Source of the DNA: Gemmatimonadota bacterium
GTDB taxonomy: Bacteria > Latescibacterota > UBA2968 > UBA8231
Direction of reading: 5' to 3'
Length of the DNA stretch: 64,000 nt
Assembly: GCA_009840005.1 (NCBI GenBank)
Contig: VXOR01000073.1
Location: 95,120-159,119 of the forward strand
In this document: positions 28,101 through 35,816 of the stretch, piece by piece
Layout of the letters: each line of letters starts with the position of its first letter
Numbering within the stretch: the first letter of the stretch is position 1
Translations under genes and position numbers: made by a program
The notes under the pieces: model-generated
What the model was told of the DNA's origin: nothing
Databases searched by the model: none
The model's input: only the letters and a program-made list of their open reading frames with translations

Positions 28101-28654
28101 TCGATGAAGCTGAGGAAGGCGAGGTGTTCTTTCTTGAAGCGGTCGTAGAACCTCTTTGTGACCTTCTCGACATCAAAGGCCGCGCGCACCCGCCCCGATA
28201 CATCGACGATGGTCAGGTCGTCTTCTTCGTCCAGCGTGAAGACGATTTGCTCCAATTTCTGGATCAGTGCTTCTCCCGTCTTACCCCTTTCGTAGATATG
28301 CGAGCGAGAGCGGTCGGGCTGGCCGGGTTCGCGCTTCACCCATTGCCAATGGTGCGTGCTCCTGTCGGATAAGGCGTACACGATGATGTGTTCGCGGACC
28401 TTCTTGGCGACGGTTCTTTCGATCTTCTGGCGAGTGGGATGGTCGGGGAAAGCGGCGTCCGCGTCGGCCACGTACTGATAGGCCACCAATCCGCGCTTGT
28501 GGGCGACGGCTTGGAGAGCGTAGGTCACGTCGGCGACCGGGATTTCTAGGCCCTCGCCGCCACGGTCCCAGCCCAGTTCCTCAATGAACAAGGATCGGAG
28601 GTCGAATCGCTCCAGCGATGCTCTGATTTTAGGGCGGTCGAGGTGTGTCGGCAT
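25184..28654 (-). CDS. Large Eco57I/TaqI-like adenine-N6 DNA methyltransferase (type IIG or defence-associated)
   Basis: The 1,156-residue protein contains S-adenosylmethionine motif I ILDPTCGSGAFLFAAL at about 511-526 and the catalytic N6-adenine motif IIGNPPWKEY near 767. A long N-terminal region (1 to about 330) includes ADREWYASLMLNRMMFIYF and GYIFEKYINQKQMGAYYT, shared by type IIG-like methylases. A C-terminal region from about 800 probably recognises DNA. I see no PD-(D/E)XK nuclease in the N-terminus, so it may only modify DNA. From about 25.4 to 26.3 kb the DNA is clearly AT-richer than its surroundings, marking the recognition region as divergent or transferred. It is coupled to the PIN gene, and a helicase gene lies upstream on the same strand, interrupted by a plus-strand AbiEi gene. 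Confidence 0.88.
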   Translation of the reverse strand: MPTHLDRPKIRASLERFDLRSLFIEELGWDRGGEGLEIPVADVTYALQAVAHKRGLVAYQYVADADAAFPDHPTRQKIERTVAKKVREHIIVYALSDRSTHHWQWVKREPGQPDRSRSHIYERGKTGEALIQKLEQIVFTLDEEDDLTIVDVSGRVRAAFDVEKVTKRFYDRFKKEHLAFLSFIEGIENVADREWYASLMLNRMMFIYFIQKRGFLDGDTDYLQNRLQRMQTAYGEDRFQTFYRLFLLRLFHEGLGQPEADRTPELAELLGEIPYLNGGLFEVHDLERDNEDIHIPDEAFQQIFDFFDAYQWHLDDRPLRNDNEINPDVLGYIFEKYINQKQMGAYYTKEDITGYISRNTIIPFLFDRAKKECSIAFKPGGGVWQLLADDPDRYFYEAVRHGITYDIHKGEALAKKRELPPEIAVGLQDVSKRGDWNKAAPPDYALPTETWREHVARRQHYEEVRAKLTAGEVTSVNDLITYNLDIEKFAQDVIAGSEGPELIRAFWKAITQVSILDPTCGSGAFLFAALNILEPIYTACLETMQGFLDDLERSKRKHRPEKLSDFRKVLEQVASHASERYFILKSIIVDNLYGVDIMEEAVEICKLRLFLKLVAQLESYEQIEPLPDVDFNVRAGNTLVGFTTLKEIQDAFVATSDGQQRMLYPEDKAKLKRIEEDAEIADRAFRQFREMQTEREMDAVEFTNAKTKLRKWLDNLRDELDHYLAGDYGVKTGDERAYRKWRDSHQPFHWFVEFYGIMDGGGFDVIIGNPPWKEYSTIKKSYVIRGYETEKCGNLHNLCTERAINLVCSGGQFSFIVQLPMMSSSRMALLRKLLKEKTNQLYVIPFDDRPGKLFSGLQHCRSVVFLSRRKREDPSSSLLAACYQRWYGEARHHLFNKIRYTSYSYTPIIDGVFPKCSDSVESDIFRKLKISSSCPISLFVSSKKTSNFIFYQEATQYWTKVKYGFPYYSKNGIVGSPPHGRYLYFFDSDIAHAVCAILNSSLFYMYFISYSDCFHLSDTVIRSLPIKQSIVEDRILVELSARLMKDLQANAKKKKISTQSGDSISYYEYYASKSKPIIDEIDRVLAEHYGFTDEELDFIINYDIKYRMGLKTSFEENSSDLLKLAAKVYEGLSDDDLDDMEEIIHDRRNFFGDRTP

Positions 28655-28779
28655 TGGGAATGTCCTCGATTAGATCTTCGTTTTTAGCACCTTAAAATTT
28701 AGTTCACTGTGCCTATATTATCCAACTATACCAACATAAGTATATTATATTTGACAAAATTCTCTAAAAATGTGAATTT

Positions 28780-29601
28780 ATGAATATGGAATATACTTAT
28801 TCTTCCGAAGATGTGCTGCCAATCGGTCGGCGGAGGCTCGCAGCCGTAATACGGGCTGCCAACGATGTTATCCAAATTGCCGATGTCGCGGCGGCACTTG
28901 CCATCGGCAGGCTTGAAGCCTCCAAGCTCTTGTCCCGATGGGCAGGCCAAGGCTGGTTGCGGCGCGTTGGTCGAGGGGCCTATATCCCCGTGCCTATGGA
29001 TTCGCTCGACAGCCAACATGTGCTCGAAGACCCTTGGGTACTTGTTCCCGCCCTTTTCACCCCGGCCTATATCGGAGGTTGGACGGCCGCTGAGCACTGG
29101 GACCTTACTGAGCAGTTGTTCCGCGACATCGTCATAATGACGACGCAGACGGTGCGCGAAAAGCATCAGGTCCGCCACGGAGCGCACTTTATGTTGTACC
29201 ACGTCCAAGAGCGCAAAGTCTTCGGTACGAGGCCCGTTTGGCGAGGCCGTTCCAGAGTACTGCTCTCGGATGTTCACCGGACCGTGATCGACATGCTGGA
29301 CAATCCCGCCCTCGGAGGAGGGATTCAACACGTGTCCGACTGCCTCAATGCCTACCTGAAACGCCCTGATCGCAGCGATGATACGCTCACTGCCTACGCT
29401 GAGAGACTTGGCAATGGAGCAGTATTCAAGCGCCTTGGCTTTCTGGTCGACCAACATTCCGATACTTCCCATATCACCGATGTTTGCCGGGCGCATCTGA
29501 CAGCAGGCAACGCTAAGCTCGATACCACCCTCAGATGCCCCCGTCTGATTTCCAAATGGCACCTCTGGGTCCCGTCAACTTGGGCGGGAAAATCGAATTA
29601 G
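28780..29601 (+). CDS. AbiEi-type antitoxin/transcriptional regulator without an AbiEii partner
   Basis: The 273-residue product matches AbiEi proteins. An N-terminal winged helix (IQIADVAAALAIGRLEASKLLSRWAGQGWLRRVGRGAYIPVP, about 30-70) is followed by a long alpha/beta C-terminal domain (YIGGWTAAEHWDLTEQLFRDIVIMT). AbiEi normally represses its operon and neutralises the nucleotidyltransferase toxin AbiEii, encoded just downstream. Here the gene ends 18 bases before the convergent helicase gene, so no AbiEii can follow. It lies on the opposite strand between two minus-strand defence genes. It may regulate them. The 125-base upstream region is AT-rich and contains TTGACA. Confidence 0.85.
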   Translation: MNMEYTYSSEDVLPIGRRRLAAVIRAANDVIQIADVAAALAIGRLEASKLLSRWAGQGWLRRVGRGAYIPVPMDSLDSQHVLEDPWVLVPALFTPAYIGGWTAAEHWDLTEQLFRDIVIMTTQTVREKHQVRHGAHFMLYHVQERKVFGTRPVWRGRSRVLLSDVHRTVIDMLDNPALGGGIQHVSDCLNAYLKRPDRSDDTLTAYAERLGNGAVFKRLGFLVDQHSDTSHITDVCRAHLTAGNAKLDTTLRCPRLISKWHLWVPSTWAGKSN

Positions 29602-29619
29602 CACTATCCTGACGAGATT

Positions 29620-32600
29620 TCAGTTCCCAGTCCGTCCAATTAGGCCCAGCGAGCAGACAATACTCGGTTCTTGGCGTTCATCTTCTTCATGGACGATGCA
29701 GAGCCGATCCTCATCCCTGAGCGTGATGACCAACTCGGCAAGTGCCTCATCAGAAACCCCGCTACGCAACTGCCGGTTTAGCGTATCCAGCGCAGCTTGA
29801 CGCAAGGGATAGCGATAGATGTCGTCAATTGCCCGACGTAGAGGCTCCGTATCGAACAGTGTACCTTCGACCTGTTCGGCATGGCTCTTGAGCCGATCGT
29901 AGGTGCGAAATCGAGCTCCAGACGGTCGCCCAAGCTGGCCTCCTACCTGTTTTTCCTGACGGGAAATGTACTCTACAGCCTTACTTACTAGATCGTGATG
30001 GGTGTCGTGACGCGGTAAGGCCGGCGTGTCGGGCGAGCATTCGGCAGTCCGCAAAATCTCGAATTGACTCTCGGTAATGCTCCTACCATCGCGGTTAATC
30101 CAAGCCAATGCATCGTTTCCTTGCTCGGTACGCATATAAACGAGAGCTCCTTCCGGTCGCTCCGGTCGTTCATGGTAGGCTTTCGAGGAATACACCACCG
30201 AGGGTAAGCCCTCAATCTTCTTTTTGAGCGGCGGGTCGGCCTCCGTTGCGTTTTTCCAGATTTGATAGGCGTAGGATGAGAGATCAACTTCTGTATCATC
30301 GTCACCATCGAGAATTCCAGCCTTCTCATTATAGAGGTCGAATATGGCCCGTTGGTCCTCATCCTCGAAGAATGCCTCATCCGTCCCTACGACCTCGGCG
30401 TTTTCTTGGAGGCGCTCCCGTACACGCTCCCGCAGCCGGATCAGACGTTCGACCCCTTCGGCGGGAAGAAAGGAGTAGCACAGGATGTTGTCCGCCTTTT
30501 GACCAATACGGTCAACGCGGCCAGCACGTTGAATCAGGCGGATGATGGCCCACGGCAGGTCGTAGTTCACCACGATGGCGCAATCTTGCAGGTTCTGCCC
30601 TTCGCTGAGCACATCAGTCGCAATCAGTATGCGTAGTTCCTCATTGCCGAGATCGTCTTTCTCGTTGCTCCTCGGGCTAAAGCGCCAAGCGAGTTTTGTC
30701 ACGTCTGGCGAGTCCCCTGTTGCGGCGGCCATGTCTAGCACTCCGCGTGTCTTCAACTCGCTTTCTAGGTAGTGCACTGTGTCGGCGAATTGGGTAAAGA
30801 CTAGAACTTTTCGGTTCGCATGTTCGTCCCTCAGCAATTCTTCCAGTGCACCTAGCTTGGCATCCTTGGCCGCGTGCCACTCGCCGAATTCGGCTAGGAG
30901 GTCGAGAAGTGTCTTGGCGTCGGCCTTTAGGGCACTACCGAGGTTTGTGACGAAGTGGTGTGGCGGCAGCCAGCGGAATCGCCTCTTGTAGCGATCAGCA
31001 TAGAGCGCATAGACCTCGGCAGCTCGCTGGCGGAAATCGGCCTCAGTTCGCAGTGGGGTTGCTCCGTTGGACTCTTCACTCTCGTCTTCATCTCCCGTAT
31101 CGAAAAAGTCCCCGACTCCCTCATCAGCATCTCTATCGAAGGATTGCGTATCCAAGAGTCCGGCATCGATCGTTCCGATGGGGAGCGGCAAGTCATTCTC
31201 AATGGCGTGAAGAAAGATGAAGTTCCTGAGAACGTGCCGTTCGACCGACAGCAGAAAGGCATGGCCGCTGCTCTCCAGACGTTTAAACAGGTTGGTTCGG
31301 CAAAAGCCCATGAGGCGCTTCCCAGCGCGCGATAAGTCGTCTATGACCTTTGTCTCAGTCTCGGTGGGTGGCGTGGGCGGCGATGGCTCGACGTAATTGC
31401 CCAGACCATAGCGCGGGAGTTCCAAACCGTTTATGGCCTCAACGACGTTGTCCGCGAACAGCCGGGCATATTGCTCATCTATATCAAACCGAAGCGTCTT
31501 TGGGACTCGTGCTGGGAAATAGGAGCGCGTGCCGTCTTCAAAGGTCAGATATTTTCGCCCACTGGTCTCGTCGGTGGCAGCATAGTTGTCTTGGATGAAG
31601 CTGCGAGTCCGACGCACAAGGTACAGGCGCATTAGCTCCCGCCAGTCGTCGGTATGCTCAGATTTTTCAAATGCCGCTAGGGATCGAATGGGGGCTTGAT
31701 GCTGGCGCACGAACTCGGTTTCACCCATCTGCTGAAGCAAGCGTTCTGGGCGAATGCCGAGATCTGTATCCTCAGCTACAAATAAGCGAAGCTGGCTAGA
31801 TAAATCTAGGTAAGTCTTGTTGTACGGGGTCGCCGACAACAGGATGCACTTACTGTCGTTTTCCGTGATGTATTCTTGGATAGCGCGGTATCTCTTGCCT
31901 TCGCGGTTTCTCAGATTGTGGCTCTCATCGATGAGTACCAGCCGGTAACGGCGCATATTGGGCAATTCGTTAATCACGCGGCTGATCGACAGTACGCGAG
32001 CCCGCATACGGTACTGCCCGCGATAATCCTCCCACATTGGAACGAGATTCTTCGGACAAATGATTAAGGTCTCAAGGCCGTGATCGTCTTCAAATACTCG
32101 GGCTAGAGCGGTTGCCATGAGCGTCTTGCCCAGCCCGACGACATCGCCGATAATGACACCGCCGCGTTTGTTCAGGAGATGGGCCGCGATTTTTACCGCA
32201 GCCGTCTGGAAGTCGAGCAGTTTGTTGCCGAAGTCTGTGGGGATACGAAACTCGTTCAGGCCGGCCCGTGCTTCCTGTGATAGGTGATAGGCTATCTTAA
32301 CGTAGATATGGTACGGCGGAATTGGTTCCTCTCTCGCCCAACTCTCATTAATAATTTCGATAAGCTCTTCCGAGATATCGATGCACCAACGGTCATCCCA
32401 GCGTTCCTCAAACCATTGAGCGAGCTTCTGACAGGCGTCGTGCTCCAGCACATCGACGTTGAGTTCACCCTGACCAGACAGCCCCGCTTGGGTGAGATTG
32501 CTGCTGCCTAAGTATCCGACGGTCGGATTGATCGGATCGGGGCGGAACAACAGGTAGAGCTTGGCGTGAAGCGGATGCTTGAGAAACAGCTTGACCACGA

Positions 32601-32976
32601 CCTTCTTTGCTTCGAGCTGTCGCGCTAGTCTGCGCAGGCCCGCCTCGTCCGCGTTGCTAGGAACGCCGATCGTCAATTGCTCTCGAAACTCTTCTGCTAG
32701 CTTGCGTTTCAATCGCAACGCCGTCTGGTTGTCTAGCTGCTCTTCACTGAGATTTCTCGCAATGCGAAGCTCTTCATGGGGCAACCGCTGCATGCCGACT
32801 AGCAGACGGCAGCAATGACCGTCTCCACCATCCCATTTCTCGACGTATTCGTCGATGGCGCGCCAGCCGCGCAGGTTGAAGTAGCCCACGCAGAAGTCCG
32901 CCCGGTCGGAAACTTCTATAGTTTCTGCTAGAGCTGGAAGAAGAGGTTGTTCAATATTGTCGAAAATTCGCGGCAC
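29620..32976 (-). CDS. PLD-domain SNF2-family helicase
   Basis: The 1,118-residue protein starts with a phospholipase-D-like domain: HAKLYLLFR with [10 protein letters not shown] at about 136-168 gives one H-x-K...N site. A superfamily 2 SNF2-type motor follows, with Walker [10 protein letters not shown] (about 275), DESHNLRN (about 347), [15 protein letters not shown], and the second RecA lobe [13 protein letters not shown] with [12 protein letters not shown] and [11 protein letters not shown] (about 780-830). Such proteins translocate on DNA. PLD-SNF2 proteins are recurrent partners of Eco57I-like methyltransferases in defence loci. Walker A has VV in place of the usual acidic 'DEMG'. Translation appears to start at GTG 32976. 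Confidence 0.9.
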   Translation of the reverse strand: MPRIFDNIEQPLLPALAETIEVSDRADFCVGYFNLRGWRAIDEYVEKWDGGDGHCCRLLVGMQRLPHEELRIARNLSEEQLDNQTALRLKRKLAEEFREQLTIGVPSNADEAGLRRLARQLEAKKVVVKLFLKHPLHAKLYLLFRPDPINPTVGYLGSSNLTQAGLSGQGELNVDVLEHDACQKLAQWFEERWDDRWCIDISEELIEIINESWAREEPIPPYHIYVKIAYHLSQEARAGLNEFRIPTDFGNKLLDFQTAAVKIAAHLLNKRGGVIIGDVVGLGKTLMATALARVFEDDHGLETLIICPKNLVPMWEDYRGQYRMRARVLSISRVINELPNMRRYRLVLIDESHNLRNREGKRYRAIQEYITENDSKCILLSATPYNKTYLDLSSQLRLFVAEDTDLGIRPERLLQQMGETEFVRQHQAPIRSLAAFEKSEHTDDWRELMRLYLVRRTRSFIQDNYAATDETSGRKYLTFEDGTRSYFPARVPKTLRFDIDEQYARLFADNVVEAINGLELPRYGLGNYVEPSPPTPPTETETKVIDDLSRAGKRLMGFCRTNLFKRLESSGHAFLLSVERHVLRNFIFLHAIENDLPLPIGTIDAGLLDTQSFDRDADEGVGDFFDTGDEDESEESNGATPLRTEADFRQRAAEVYALYADRYKRRFRWLPPHHFVTNLGSALKADAKTLLDLLAEFGEWHAAKDAKLGALEELLRDEHANRKVLVFTQFADTVHYLESELKTRGVLDMAAATGDSPDVTKLAWRFSPRSNEKDDLGNEELRILIATDVLSEGQNLQDCAIVVNYDLPWAIIRLIQRAGRVDRIGQKADNILCYSFLPAEGVERLIRLRERVRERLQENAEVVGTDEAFFEDEDQRAIFDLYNEKAGILDGDDDTEVDLSSYAYQIWKNATEADPPLKKKIEGLPSVVYSSKAYHERPERPEGALVYMRTEQGNDALAWINRDGRSITESQFEILRTAECSPDTPALPRHDTHHDLVSKAVEYISRQEKQVGGQLGRPSGARFRTYDRLKSHAEQVEGTLFDTEPLRRAIDDIYRYPLRQAALDTLNRQLRSGVSDEALAELVITLRDEDRLCIVHEEDERQEPSIVCSLGLIGRTGN

Positions 32977-33047
32977 TGTACTCGTTTACAGCGTTCGGTT
33001 TTGGTCGGCTATCAAGGCGGGGAGCGTCGGGCACTCCACAACCCGCA

Positions 33048-33434
33048 TCACACATCAATCTGCAACTCTGTATGGCGCGAGATCGCGTTGAAGTCGGAGT
33101 CATTGTGAAGGATGGGAACGCCGGCGCGTATAGCTATGGATGAGATGAGACAGTCTATCAGTTTGCGAACGGTCTCCCCTTCCCGCCGACAACGGCGGTA
33201 GAGGGCCGCGGCATCATCGTAGTCCGTTGGCAGCGTCGGAATGATGGCTGCCCGTGCGAGCAGTCGGCGCAGACTTTGCAAATGAGATTCGTCCCGCGCA
33301 CCGGCGCAGACCTCCATCCGCACGGCATCACAAATGGCAATCTCTTGTGCCAATAGGACGTCGACGCGGATGCAGACTGCGGAGCCGGTGCCGCGCAGAA
33401 ATTCGACCCAAGCTGAAGTGTCGATCAGAATCAT
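33048..33434 (-). CDS. vapC: VapC-type PIN-domain toxin
   Basis: The product is 128 residues. PIN acidic residues are visible in [13 protein letters not shown] (D5), an E in RMEVCAGA (about 41), [12 protein letters not shown] (about 93) and HNDSDFN (about 112-114). VapC toxins are RNases, often against tRNA or rRNA. The start overlaps the VapB stop by four bases. It lies between the helicase gene and oppC, at the upstream edge of the block that interrupts the transporter operon. Confidence 0.9.
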   Translation of the reverse strand: MILIDTSAWVEFLRGTGSAVCIRVDVLLAQEIAICDAVRMEVCAGARDESHLQSLRRLLARAAIIPTLPTDYDDAAALYRRCRREGETVRKLIDCLISSIAIRAGVPILHNDSDFNAISRHTELQIDV

Positions 33435-33634
33435 GTGGTGCGACTAGAACGCAACGCGTCGAGGTCGCCCTCCCAACCCGACCCGCGAAGCTGACGAGCC
33501 TCGTCAATGGACAGGGGCTCGGCCGCGAGTGAGCGTAGCGCGAAGTTGATCGCCTCCCTCTTGGTCGTCAGCCGATAGCGGCGCATCACCTCTGCACACG
33601 CCTGATCGTCGATATTTACGTTGGTGCGGGACAT
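33431..33634 (-). CDS. vapB: VapB-type antitoxin
   Basis: The 67-residue product starts at ATG 33634 ([17 protein letters not shown]); a longer frame upstream reads antisense into oppC and is rejected. The N-terminus is a ribbon-helix-helix-like VapB pattern with [15 protein letters not shown], and the C-terminus ([17 protein letters not shown]) fits the toxin-binding tail. It overlaps vapC (ATGA). Antitoxins of this type also repress their own promoter. Confidence 0.88.
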   Translation of the reverse strand: MSRTNVNIDDQACAEVMRRYRLTTKREAINFALRSLAAEPLSIDEARQLRGSGWEGDLDALRSSRTT

Positions 33635-33711
33635 ACACCTAATATACACCAAAAGGAAAATGGCTACAAAGATTCGCTGGGCCGAAGTTTTCTCGCCTCG
33701 CCAAAAGGCAA

Positions 33712-34818
33712 TTAATGGCTCGCATACGGATCGGCTGCGTCGCGCATCCCATCGCCGACCAAGTTGAAGGCCAAGACCGCGATGACCACGAAAAGCCCGG
33801 GCAGCAACAGCCACGGTGCCATGGCCACGGCCTGAAAGTTCTGCGCCTTTTGCAGCAGCACCCCCCAGCTAACCACGGGTGCCCGCAGCCCAATCCCCAA
33901 AAAGCTCAGCGCGGTCTCGCCGAGAATCATCCCCGGCACCGCTAGGGTGGCCGAGGTGATCACATGGCTGAGGAACGACGGCAGCAGGTGTTTGAAAATG
34001 ATCTTCAACTCGTGGGTGCCCGACAGGCGGGCGGCAACCACGAAATCCTCGTCGCGCAGCGACAGAAAGCGGCCGCGCACCACCCGCGCCAACCCAGTCC
34101 AGCCCATCAACGAGAGAATGATGGTGACGCCAAAGTAAATATGCAGCGGCGGCCAGTGCGCTGGCAGCGCCGCGCTCAGAGCCATCCACAGCGGTAGCTG
34201 CGGCACGGCCATCAGGACCTCAATGATCCGCTGCACCACCACATCGACCCAGCCGCTGTAATAACCCGCCAATCCCCCGAGCAAGATGCCGATGAGGAAG
34301 GTCAGGGCCACGCCGATTAGCCCAATGGTGAGCGAAATGCGCGCCCCATGTATGATTCGGCTGAACAGGTCGCGGCCCAAGTCGTCGGTGCCAAAGAGGA
34401 ACAATGGCCCGCTGTCCGCGCTGAACAGGTGCCAGTCCGCGTTGAAAAGCCCCCAAAACTCGTAGGCCGGGCCGCGCGCAAAAAAGCGGATCGGATACAC
34501 GGCCTCGGTATCGACGAGATATTCACGCTGCCACGGACCGGCGGCTGTGTCTTGCCGCACACCGTGGACAAAGGGCCGCCAATGAAAGCGCCCCTCGCCG
34601 TCGAAGAAGCGAATCGACTGCGGCGGACAGAGGACGTATTGCGCGTGGCGCTGGTCGGGCTGGTAAGGCGAGACAAATTCGCACAAGGCCGCGAGGCCGT
34701 AGAGCGCAATCAACACCGCACTGCCGGCCAGCGCCAGCCGATGGCGGCGGAAGCGCATCCACATCAGACGCCATTGCGAGGCGTCGGCTAGTTGAGTTGT
34801 GGGGCGGTCTTCACTCAT
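33712..34818 (-). CDS. Oligopeptide/dipeptide ABC transporter permease (OppC-like)
   Basis: The 368-residue permease starts at ATG 34818 and overlaps the oppB stop by 8 bases (ATGAGTGA). The N-terminal membrane helix ([18 protein letters not shown]) precedes a roughly 110-residue periplasmic loop. The DppC/OppC transport domain follows, with [28 protein letters not shown] and an EAA-type loop [21 protein letters not shown]. Its stop at 33712 is followed not by the ATPase genes but by vapBC. The ATPases oppD and oppF appear 10 kb further along, in the same direction. Confidence 0.92.
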   Translation of the reverse strand: MSEDRPTTQLADASQWRLMWMRFRRHRLALAGSAVLIALYGLAALCEFVSPYQPDQRHAQYVLCPPQSIRFFDGEGRFHWRPFVHGVRQDTAAGPWQREYLVDTEAVYPIRFFARGPAYEFWGLFNADWHLFSADSGPLFLFGTDDLGRDLFSRIIHGARISLTIGLIGVALTFLIGILLGGLAGYYSGWVDVVVQRIIEVLMAVPQLPLWMALSAALPAHWPPLHIYFGVTIILSLMGWTGLARVVRGRFLSLRDEDFVVAARLSGTHELKIIFKHLLPSFLSHVITSATLAVPGMILGETALSFLGIGLRAPVVSWGVLLQKAQNFQAVAMAPWLLLPGLFVVIAVLAFNLVGDGMRDAADPYASH

Positions 34819-35794
34819 AGCGGATGCGCGGGTCGGCAATGGCCAAGAGAATGTCCGACAGCAGGGTACCGATCACCGTCAGGACGCTGAGCATGAGCAG
34901 GAAACTGCCAGCCAAATACATGTCTTGGTTGCGGAGGGATTCGAGCAGCAAGGGGCCGGTTGTCGGCAGGCTCAACACCACGCTGGTGATGGCCGAGCCG
35001 GAGATCAGGTGCGGCAGCATCCAGCCGACCGTGCTGATAAAGGGATTGATCGCAATGCGCAATGGGTACTTAATCACCAAGCGGACCGGACCAAGGCCCT
35101 TGGCCAGCGCCGTTGTTACGTAGGGTTTGCCTAGCTCGTCGAGTAGATTGGCGCGCATGATCCGCATCAGCCCGGCCATGCCGGCCGTGCCGACGACCAC
35201 GGCCGGGATCCACAGATGCCCGAGCAAATCGCCGAACTTGGCCAAGCTCCACGGCGCACTCGCGTACTCGGGGGAAAACAACCCGCCCACGGCGATCCCA
35301 AACCACTCGTAGCCCAGGTACATCAAAACCAGCGCCAGCAGGAAGTTGGGCGTCGCCAAGCCGACGAAGGCCGCGAGGGTTGCCGTGTAGTCGAGCGCCG
35401 AGTACTGGCGCAGGGCCGAATAGATGCCTACCGGGAAGGCCACCAGCCAAGTCAACAAGGTCGCGGTCGAGGTAATCAGCAAGGTGTAGCCAAGCCGCTC
35501 CCAAATCAGGTTGTTGACCGACTGGCCGTACATCACCGAATAGCCCATATCGCCTTGGAGGAAGCCACCCATCCACTTGAAGTATTGGATAACCATCGGG
35601 TCGTCGAGGTGGTAGCGGGCGCGCAGGGCGGCGATCTGTTCCTCGGATATGTCTTGGCCCTCGGCCTGTAGCTCTTGCAGGCGCGACGTGATGATGTCCC
35701 CGGGCGGCAACTGGATGACGACAAATACCAGCACCGAAACGGCCAGCAGGGTGGGGATCATAATTAGGACGCGGCGGATGATGTAGTTGATCAT
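34811..35794 (-). CDS. Oligopeptide/dipeptide ABC transporter permease (OppB-like)
   Basis: The 327-residue DppB/OppB permease begins MINYIIRRVLIMIPTLLAV and carries LPPGDIITSRLQELQ, typical of the first periplasmic loop. It has about six membrane segments and an EAA loop (YVTTALAKGLGPVRLVIKYPL). It forms the membrane channel with OppC, and the genes overlap by 8 bases. The binding-protein gene lies 17 bases upstream. Confidence 0.92.
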   Translation of the reverse strand: MINYIIRRVLIMIPTLLAVSVLVFVVIQLPPGDIITSRLQELQAEGQDISEEQIAALRARYHLDDPMVIQYFKWMGGFLQGDMGYSVMYGQSVNNLIWERLGYTLLITSTATLLTWLVAFPVGIYSALRQYSALDYTATLAAFVGLATPNFLLALVLMYLGYEWFGIAVGGLFSPEYASAPWSLAKFGDLLGHLWIPAVVVGTAGMAGLMRIMRANLLDELGKPYVTTALAKGLGPVRLVIKYPLRIAINPFISTVGWMLPHLISGSAITSVVLSLPTTGPLLLESLRNQDMYLAGSFLLMLSVLTVIGTLLSDILLAIADPRIRYE

Positions 35795-35795
35795 G

Positions 35796-35816
35796 GGTTA
35801 GTGGTTAGTGGTTAGT
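35796..35816. repeat. Triplicate heptamer at the oppB/binding-protein junction
   Basis: Three tandem copies of ggttagt lie between the oppB start and the stop codon of the binding-protein gene, overlapping that stop. Copy-number change here would alter the spacing between the two genes. No other role is visible. Confidence 0.7.

Noticed and set aside
28726..29562. A 278-residue open frame on the minus strand opposite the AbiEi gene
   Set aside because: Its sequence has no recognisable domain, while the plus strand gives a clear AbiEi winged helix and C-terminal domain. It is the antisense shadow of a real gene.
25184..32976. Complete DISARM or BREX system
   Set aside because: No DUF1998 helicase, DUF1998-associated protein, PglZ, BrxC or BrxA/B-like gene is visible. 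The pair of helicase and methyltransferase alone does not make either system.
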